Shown here: one piece after another, positions 7,440 to 11,127 of the stretch
Position numbering within the stretch: position 1 is the stretch's first letter
How the letters are laid out: each line of letters begins with the position of its first letter
From: LH-M37 sp032251315
GTDB taxonomy: Bacteria > Pseudomonadota > Gammaproteobacteria > SZUA-229
Direction of reading: 5' to 3'
Length of the DNA: 11,127 nucleotides
NCBI GenBank assembly: GCA_032251315.1
Contig: JAVVEE010000078.1
Coordinates: forward strand, 1 to 11,127
Notes under the pieces: generated by a model
The model's input: the letters and a program-made list of their open reading frames with translations, nothing else
What the model was told of the DNA's origin: nothing
The model's database searches: none
Made by a program: the position numbers and the translations under genes

Positions 7440-7577
7440 GTTACTATTGAGTTACATGGAAAGGATACCCTTCAATCAAGACGCGCTGAGAATACATCCG
7501 TATACGCTCGGCAGCAGCATCCCTGCTGCTGACGGTCTTGATTGAAGGGTATCCTTTCCATGCGTTTTGTTAGTAAC
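7440..7577. repeat. Long inverted repeat with 28-bp perfect arms (MITE-like)
   Basis: The arms 7455-7482 and 7535-7562 are perfect reverse complements over 28 bp, starting CATGGAAAGG and ending AATCAAGAC on the left. Beyond a symmetric 8-base mismatch on each side, a further 7 bp pair (GTTACTA 7440-7446 with TAGTAAC 7571-7577). The 52-bp centre contains a small hairpin, GCAGCAG-CATCC-CTGCTGC (7511-7529). It has no ORF. The inner arm ends 35 bases before the ubiH start, so a transcript from pepP would carry it as a very stable hairpin in the ubiH leader. It could be a non-autonomous mobile element, a transcript-processing signal, or both. Confidence 0.85.
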
Positions 7578-7712
7578 TACCGACTATCTTTTAGTACAAG
7601 GTTGGGCTGAATGTTTTTTATGATGCCCAACATGGCTGTCAATTCATAAATGCCAGGTTACGGCACAAAACGCCTAACCTGCTCTACGGTGTTGCCAATT
7701 ACGCTTTTTAAA

Positions 7713-7750
7713 AGCCCCTCACCCCAGCCCTCTCCCAGCGGGAGAGGGGG
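7713..7750. repeat. GC-rich hairpin repeat (CCCTCTCCC/GGGAGAGGG)
   Basis: CCCTCTCCC (7728-7736) and GGGAGAGGG (7740-7748) form a perfect 9-bp stem around the loop AGC, preceded by AGCCCCTCACCCCAG. Sequences of this 'CCCTCACCCCAGCCCTCTCCC' kind are widely dispersed between genes of proteobacteria (from memory). It sits about 75 bp after the pepP stop; on the minus strand a CTTTT follows the stem only after 13 bases, so it is at best a weak terminator for pepP. Confidence 0.65.
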
Positions 7751-7785
7751 CAGCGTATGCAGGTCTGAAAATTCTGCGCAGGTCG

Positions 7786-7825
7786 AAGCTTTTACTGCCA
7801 ACTGCCAACTGACTACTGCCAACTA
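7786..7825 (-). repeat. Stop-codon repeat module, copy C (4 heptads), at the pepP end
   Basis: On the minus strand it reads TAGT, then TGGCAGT, AGTCAGT, TGGCAGT and TGGCAGT, then AAAAGCTT. The TAG (7825-7823) is the stop codon of pepP. It has one heptad more than copy B and two more than copy A; the second unit is the variant AGTCAGT type in all three. Confidence 0.8.
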
Positions 7826-9130
7826 TCTCTTATCAGACATCACCGCTTCGACCTCTTCAGTGGTTCGAGGCAGGCCTTTGCTCAGTAATTCATAGCCGTC
7901 TTTGGTCACCACCACATCATCTTCGATGCGCACGCCGATATTCCACCAGCGTTTGGCACCCTGACTGCCGGCGGGAATGTACAGCCCCGGCTCGATGGTC
8001 AGCGCCATGCCGGGTTCCAGCAGACGCCATTCATCGTCCACCTTGTAGTCGCCCACATCATGCACATCCATGCCCAGCCAGTGGCCGGTGCGGTGCATAT
8101 AATATTTCGAGTAGGCCCCTTCCTTAATCAGCGCCGGAACTTTGCCCTTGAGCAGGCCCAGCTCCACCAGGCCCCTGGTCAGTACTTTTACCGCTGCATG
8201 GTGAGGATCGTTCCAGTGATTGCCCGGCTTGATCTGCTGCATTGCCGCTTCCTGCGCCGCCAGCACCACATCATAGATCTCCTTCTGCGCTTCACTGTAG
8301 CGGCCGTTCACCGGAAAGCTGCGGGTAATGTCCGCCGCATAGCCTTCATATTCCGCGCCTGCATCAATCAGCACCATGTCACCATCGTGCAGCAGCTGAT
8401 TATTCTCGGTGTAATGCAAAATGCAGCTGTTGGCGCCGCTGCCCACAATCGAGGGGTAAGCCCAGCCCGCGCCGTTACGATTAAATTCATAGAGCATCTC
8501 AGCCTCCAGCTCGTATTCATATTTACCCGGCTGACAGGCCTGCATGGCTCTGATATGCCCCTGCACCGAAATTTTCGCCGCCTTGCGCATCAGCTGGATC
8601 TCTTCGCGGCTCTTGAACAGGCGCATGTCGTGCAGCAGGTGCTCCAGCGAGACAAATTCATTAGGCGCACTCAAGCCGCCACGTGTACCACGTCGCAGGC
8701 TGTTGACGCAATCCATCACATGTTTATCGAATTCGGTATTCAGACCGATGGTGTAATACACCCTTTCGCAATGCTCCATCAGACCCGGCAAAATTTCATC
8801 CAGATCCTCGACAGGGAAGGCGTCATCCGCGCCGAAATGTTCGATCACGCCTTCCGGACCATAGCGATAACCGTTCCAGGTCTCTTTAACCTTGTCGCGC
8901 TCACGGCAGAACATAATAAACTGCGCCCCTTTCCGACCCGGCACCAGCACGATGACCGCTCCGGTTTCCTTAAAGCCGCTCAAATAAAAGAAATCGCTGT
9001 CCTGCCTGAAACTGTGTTCGACATCACGGTTGCGTATAAGGGTGGGTGCCGCCGACAAAATCGCAATGGAGTTAGGGCCCATCATTCTCATCAACTGCTT
9101 GCGGCGCTGGGCGTAAATTTTGGCGTTCAT
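7823..9130 (-). CDS. pepP: Xaa-Pro aminopeptidase PepP (aminopeptidase P, M24B)
   Basis: Dinuclear manganese metallopeptidase that removes the N-terminal residue from peptides with proline in second position; cytoplasmic. The 435 residues comprise the creatinase-like N-terminal domain (about 1-170, with HSFRQDSDFFYLSGF near 39-53) and the pita-bread catalytic domain. The five metal ligands are all in place: D256 and D267 in LIDAGAEYEGYAADITRSFP, H350 in MHRTGHWLGMDVHDVG, E380 in LTIEPGLYIP and E403 in GVRIEDD. The accessory histidines H346 and H357 are also kept, so an active enzyme is expected. Its ATG is 20 bp after the ygfB stop, consistent with a ygfB-pepP transcription unit. The C-terminus (EAVMSDKR) is of normal length even though the stop codon belongs to repeat module C. 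Confidence 0.97.
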   Translation of the reverse strand: MNAKIYAQRRKQLMRMMGPNSIAILSAAPTLIRNRDVEHSFRQDSDFFYLSGFKETGAVIVLVPGRKGAQFIMFCRERDKVKETWNGYRYGPEGVIEHFGADDAFPVEDLDEILPGLMEHCERVYYTIGLNTEFDKHVMDCVNSLRRGTRGGLSAPNEFVSLEHLLHDMRLFKSREEIQLMRKAAKISVQGHIRAMQACQPGKYEYELEAEMLYEFNRNGAGWAYPSIVGSGANSCILHYTENNQLLHDGDMVLIDAGAEYEGYAADITRSFPVNGRYSEAQKEIYDVVLAAQEAAMQQIKPGNHWNDPHHAAVKVLTRGLVELGLLKGKVPALIKEGAYSKYYMHRTGHWLGMDVHDVGDYKVDDEWRLLEPGMALTIEPGLYIPAGSQGAKRWWNIGVRIEDDVVVTKDGYELLSKGLPRTTEEVEAVMSDKR

Positions 9131-9150
9131 GAATTAATCCGGATCAAGCT

Positions 9151-9741
9151 TTAATGCAATGTGGGTGAAGGCTGCATGGGCTGTATCGGTTGCAGCTCCT
9201 CATTAACCAGCAACACCGCGGTGCGAACATATTCCACTACTTCGACGAAAGCCAGCTCATCTTCCTCTGTCGCCATCAGATCATCGTCATCATCAGCTTC
9301 CATGTCACCATGACCGGCACGCGAAATTTCGATAAAGTCCATCAGGATCTCTTTCGTATCTATCGGCAGCTCGCTTTTCTCGCTGATACCACCCGCCGCC
9401 AGGCCATAGACAAAACCCTGGCACCAGTCCGCCAGGGCTTCGGTCCGGTCAACCAGATCATCCTCATCATCGGGCAACAGCAGATGAAACTGACCTAAAT
9501 CGTCATTCATCTGCTCCATGGTCAGCTGATGCAGCTCCGACAACTGATGCATTGTGTCGTGCAGTAGCACATTACCCTGCTCCTGATCACCCAGCACATG
9601 ATCGATCCACTCAGAGAGTTCGATGCTTCCGCGCGCACATAAAATACCACACAAAACTCCGTGCGCTTCAGCCGCTCCCATCATGGCATCAACTTTAAAT
9701 AACGCCTTATCCAGTATTGCTATCTCAGGTTTTATATTCAT
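9151..9741 (-). CDS. ygfB: YgfB/UPF0149 family protein
   Basis: Acidic protein of 196 residues of the UPF0149 (YgfB/YecA) family; E. coli YgfB has 192 residues and sits in the same place before pepP. Recognisable parts are AEAHGVLCGILCARGS near the N-terminus (the helix bearing the family's HG..CG pattern), FHLLLPDDEDDLVDRTEALADW in the middle, WCQGFVYGLA, a very acidic stretch (MEADDDDDLMATEEDEL), and a last helix FVEVVEYVRTAVLLVNEEL followed by a tail ending SPTLH, which resembles the E. coli end. The frame is open far upstream, to 10014, across the divergent gene; the ATG at 9741 (MNIKPEIAIL) is chosen from family length. A second ATG at 9771 is possible. The ribosome site is weak. The biochemical role in this organism is unknown; Pseudomonas YgfB has been described as a regulator of beta-lactamase expression. 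Confidence 0.9.
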   Translation of the reverse strand: MNIKPEIAILDKALFKVDAMMGAAEAHGVLCGILCARGSIELSEWIDHVLGDQEQGNVLLHDTMHQLSELHQLTMEQMNDDLGQFHLLLPDDEDDLVDRTEALADWCQGFVYGLAAGGISEKSELPIDTKEILMDFIEISRAGHGDMEADDDDDLMATEEDELAFVEVVEYVRTAVLLVNEELQPIQPMQPSPTLH

Positions 9742-9769
9742 ATCTTGTCTACAATTATCATCTTGACCC

Positions 9770-9794
9770 ATTCTAACACGAGCAAAGATTCTAA
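9770..9794 (-). promoter_or_regulatory. Candidate ygfB promoter: twin TAGAAT boxes
   Basis: Two TAGAAT sequences, each 5 of 6 to the sigma-70 -10 consensus, occur on the minus strand at 9775-9770 and 9793-9788, exactly 18 bp apart, upstream of ygfB. No good -35 sequence accompanies either at the right distance. They may be alternative -10 elements or a direct-repeat protein site. Confidence 0.35.
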
Positions 9795-9814
9795 AATATT
9801 TTCGGCTTAAATAA

Positions 9815-9843
9815 TTGACCGTTGCCGGAACACAACCTACTAT
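9815..9843 (+). promoter_or_regulatory. Candidate sigma-70 promoter for the coiled-coil gene and zapA
   Basis: TTGACC (9815-9820, 5 of 6 to consensus) is separated by 17 bp from TACTAT (9838-9843, 4 of 6). Transcription would start near 9850, almost at the ATG at 9851. Confidence 0.5.
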
Positions 9844-9850
9844 AACGTGC

Positions 9851-10063
9851 ATGAATGATATAAAAATAAAAATGACCCGTCTTGAAAGCCAGACCGATGA
9901 ATTACTCGGACTGTGCCAACGCCTCAGCGAAGAGAATTCCCATCTGCGCAAACAGCTCAACCACATGACCACCGAACGTGCCGGCCTGGTGGAGCTGAAA
10001 GAACAGGCCCGCAATCATGTCGAAGGCATGATTACCCGCCTGCGTTCAATGGAAAACGTTTGA
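9851..10063 (+). CDS. Small coiled-coil protein, TIGR02449-like (ZapB-like)
   Basis: A 70-residue protein that is nearly all one coiled coil: from residue 8 on, heptad-spaced hydrophobics run through LESQTDELLGLCQRLSEENS and RKQLNHM, ending in VEGMITRLRSMENV. This pattern, and the place 22 bp before zapA, match the family I know as TIGR02449, common before zapA in non-enteric Gammaproteobacteria and resembling the cell-division factor ZapB; I assign it from memory of the family. A role at the FtsZ ring together with ZapA is inferred. The frame is open from a TTG at 9815, but that codon coincides with the likely -35 box, so the ATG at 9851 is preferred; an ATG at 9872 is an alternative. Neither ATG has a Shine-Dalgarno sequence, so translation may be leaderless. 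Confidence 0.8.
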   Translation: MNDIKIKMTRLESQTDELLGLCQRLSEENSHLRKQLNHMTTERAGLVELKEQARNHVEGMITRLRSMENV

Positions 10064-10085
10064 ACCATATCCCAGGAATTACGCA

Positions 10086-10388
10086 GTGAGCAAACAAGAA
10101 GCATTGACCATCAAGATTCTGGAAAAGGAATACCGTGTGGCATGCCCGGCTGAAGAGAAAGAGAGCCTGCTCGCATCAGCCCAGATGCTCAACACCAAAC
10201 TCAATGAAATCAAAAGCAAAGGCGCCGTCATCGGTACCGAACGCATCGCCGTAATGGCCGCGCTTAACATGAGCCATGAACTCCTGAATGGCCAGAGCCT
10301 GGTCGACGAGCACGAAAAACTGCATGATCGTATCGACAGCCTGTCAGATAGAATTGACAATACTATGCGAAACATTAAACTGGTTTAG
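10086..10388 (+). CDS. zapA: Cell division protein ZapA
   Basis: FtsZ-binding protein that bundles protofilaments at the division ring; 100 residues against 109 in E. coli. The N-terminal globular part (about 1-45) includes LTIKILEKEYRVACPAEEKE, typical of the family, then a dimer helix with GTERIAVMAALNMSHELL and a C-terminal coiled coil to the end (DEHEKLHDRIDSLSDRIDN). It starts with GTG at 10086, supported by an AGGA ribosome site 8 bases upstream; no suitable ATG exists. It lies 22 bp after the coiled-coil gene and directly before 6S RNA, the same order as zapA-ssrS in E. coli. Confidence 0.94.
   Translation: MSKQEALTIKILEKEYRVACPAEEKESLLASAQMLNTKLNEIKSKGAVIGTERIAVMAALNMSHELLNGQSLVDEHEKLHDRIDSLSDRIDNTMRNIKLV
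10354..10381 (+). promoter_or_regulatory. Candidate ssrS (6S RNA) promoter inside the zapA end
   Basis: A perfect TTGACA (10354-10359) lies 16 bp before TAAACT (10376-10381, 4 of 6). Transcription would begin near 10390, giving a precursor about 30 bases longer at the 5' end than the predicted mature 6S RNA. No better promoter is seen nearer the RNA. Confidence 0.4.
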
Positions 10389-10419
10389 TGAGTTCTACCC
10401 CGGTAGGACTCTGGAATAT

Positions 10420-10608
10420 AGATGTCTCTGGGGTATACGTTAGCAACCTGTTATATCCCTTGAGCCTTAACTACTGACTCTGGGAACATAGCTGTCTGTA
10501 CCGTGTGCATTACCGCTTTGCGGGAAGCCTGACCTACAGACGCTGTTCCCACCTGAACCTACCGGTTCAAGGTCAGCAGTGTCAGCGACGGTATTTTCGG
10601 AGACATCT
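10420..10608 (+). ncRNA. ssrS: 6S RNA
   Basis: Regulatory RNA that mimics an open promoter and binds sigma-70 RNA polymerase in stationary phase. The call rests on position (between zapA and fau, as in E. coli), size (about 188 nt) and structure. The ends pair as a closing stem, GATGTCTC (10421-10428) with GAGACATC (10600-10607). CCCTTGAGCC (10458-10467) resembles the CCCTGAGCC of E. coli 6S. The upper stem includes GGGAACA with TGTTCCC, GTCTGTA with TACAGAC, and an apical CCGC-TTT-GCGG hairpin. The 3' side has the typical CTGAACC-TACC-GGTTCAAG hairpin, like CTTGAACC...GGTTCAAGG in E. coli. Mature ends are approximate. A short antisense ORF over it (10467-10685) is a shadow. Confidence 0.93.
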
Positions 10609-10613
10609 TTTTT
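10600..10613 (+). terminator. U-tract after the 6S RNA closing stem
   Basis: The 3' strand of the closing stem (GAGACATC) is followed at once by six T. This looks like an intrinsic terminator built on the closing stem, though the paired strand is 170 bases away. It may give partial termination, because fau starts only 11 bases further on. Confidence 0.45.
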
Positions 10614-10624
10614 ATTCCTTTCCC

Positions 10625-11127
10625 ATGCCAGCAGCAACAACTCCCCATTTGCTACGTCTGCAAAAGCGCGAACAACGAAGAACACTCAGCCCTGAGCAAC
10701 AGCGCCGGCATGCCGAGCGCGTCAGCGCACAACTTGTGACCCGACCGGCATTCACCAACGCAGAACACATTGCCGCTTATCTGGCTAACGACGGCGAAAT
10801 CAACCCCGCAGAAATCATCGAACAGGCCTGGCGTCTGGACAAAAAAGTCTACCTGCCAGTACTGTCCGAGCCGGGCAATCGTTTGCTGTTCGCCCCTTTC
10901 GAACCGAACAGCTCAATGTGCTGCAATCAGTTCGGCATCGACGAGCCCGACTGCCCACCCGAACACCGCCTCAAAGCCGAACAGATGGACCTGATCTTAC
11001 TGCCGCTGGTCGCCTTCGATACTCGGGGCAACCGCCTGGGCATGGGCGGCGGCTTCTACGACCGCAGCCTGGCCGACATCCGCCAACACGACAGTCGCAC
11101 ACAGCTTTTTGGCCTGGCGCACGAAAT
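10625..11127 (+). CDS. fau: 5-formyltetrahydrofolate cyclo-ligase (partial, 3' end beyond window)
   Basis: ATP-dependent enzyme (YgfA/Fau, also called MTHFS) that converts 5-formyl-THF to 5,10-methenyl-THF; 167 residues are visible of roughly 190-200. The N-terminal KREQRRTLSPEQQ (residues 14-26) is the typical basic nucleotide-binding start of the family, followed by HIAAYLANDGEINP, KKVYLPVL, and the signature NRLGMGGGFYDRSL with the phosphate-binding glycines. The frame stays open to the window edge. The ATG at 10625 is chosen because it is the first in frame and gives the family N-terminus; no Shine-Dalgarno sequence precedes it. It follows 6S RNA by 17 bases, as in E. coli, where the two are co-transcribed. 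Its job links to the gcv operon at the other end of the window, since 5-formyl-THF arises from glycine/serine one-carbon metabolism. Confidence 0.93.
   Translation, partial: MPAATTPHLLRLQKREQRRTLSPEQQRRHAERVSAQLVTRPAFTNAEHIAAYLANDGEINPAEIIEQAWRLDKKVYLPVLSEPGNRLLFAPFEPNSSMCCNQFGIDEPDCPPEHRLKAEQMDLILLPLVAFDTRGNRLGMGGGFYDRSLADIRQHDSRTQLFGLAHE

Larger units (their letters stand above)
7420..7822. other. Repeat-filled pepP-ubiH spacer, no gene
   Basis: No credible coding sequence is present in these 403 bp. From left to right it holds the ubiH leader, a long inverted repeat (7440-7577), a 7-bp stem GTTGGGC/GCCCAAC (7601-7607 and 7625-7631), about 70 bp without a clear feature, a GC-rich hairpin repeat (about 7713-7750) and the stop-codon module of pepP. 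The pieces belong to different repeat types, suggesting repeated insertion into one tolerant site. Confidence 0.75.

Noticed and set aside
7601..7678. Integron attC site from GTTGGGC, GCCCAAC and GCCTAAC
   Set aside because: An attC needs RYYYAAC first and GTTRRRY last on the same strand. Here the order is wrong, no inner L boxes are seen, and no integrase or cassette ORF is near.
8060..9154. Plus-strand ORF (364 codons) opposite pepP
   Set aside because: The opposite strand encodes PepP with every metal ligand in place. The antisense frame shows only His/Gln/Arg-rich low-complexity sequence typical of shadows.
10395..10406. CTACC-CC-GGTAG palindrome between zapA and 6S RNA as a zapA terminator
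   Set aside because: The stem is only 5 bp with a 2-base loop and no T-tract follows. It may be part of a 6S precursor leader, but it is too weak to call.

Overview
The window looks like a chromosomal housekeeping segment of a non-enteric gammaproteobacterium, possibly a Chromatiales-like lineage. Gene order is the one known from Escherichia coli: fau (ygfA), 6S RNA (ssrS) and zapA on one side, and divergent ygfB-pepP-ubiH-ubiI followed by the glycine cleavage operon on the other. It differs from E. coli in three ways: the glycine decarboxylase P-protein is split into gcvPA and gcvPB, a small coiled-coil gene (TIGR02449-like) precedes zapA, and the intergenic spaces are full of short repeats. 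The lineage is inferred from these traits, not from a marker gene.

Minus strand, read from right to left: ygfB (9741-9151), pepP (9130-7823), a 403-bp repeat-rich spacer, ubiH (7419-6187), ubiI (6194-4998, overlapping ubiH by 8 bp), a spacer with a 98-N assembly gap (4857-4954), then gcvT (4751-3669), gcvH (3615-3229), gcvPA (3091-1715) and gcvPB (1715-264, overlapping gcvPA by 1 bp). Positions 1-263 hold only repeats. Plus strand, from 9851: the coiled-coil gene, zapA, 6S RNA, and the 5' part of fau, cut by the window end.

Functionally, GcvT, GcvH and the GcvPA/GcvPB pair form the glycine cleavage system, which loads one-carbon units onto tetrahydrofolate; Fau recycles 5-formyl-THF, which accumulates as a by-product of that pathway. 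UbiH and UbiI are flavin monooxygenases of ubiquinone synthesis. PepP trims N-terminal X-Pro peptides. ZapA and probably the coiled-coil protein act on the FtsZ ring, and 6S RNA binds sigma-70 RNA polymerase.

No defence, secretion or biosynthetic novelty is visible. The most interesting feature is a repeat module whose first bases are the TAG stop codon of three unrelated genes (gcvPB, ubiI, pepP). It reads TAGT, then 2, 3 or 4 seven-bp units of the TGGCAGT type, then AAAAGCYT, always in the same orientation to the gene. Other structures worth a look are a 28-bp perfect inverted repeat just upstream of ubiH, a 12-bp perfect stem between gcvH and gcvPA, and an assembly gap flanked by identical 11-bp sequences.
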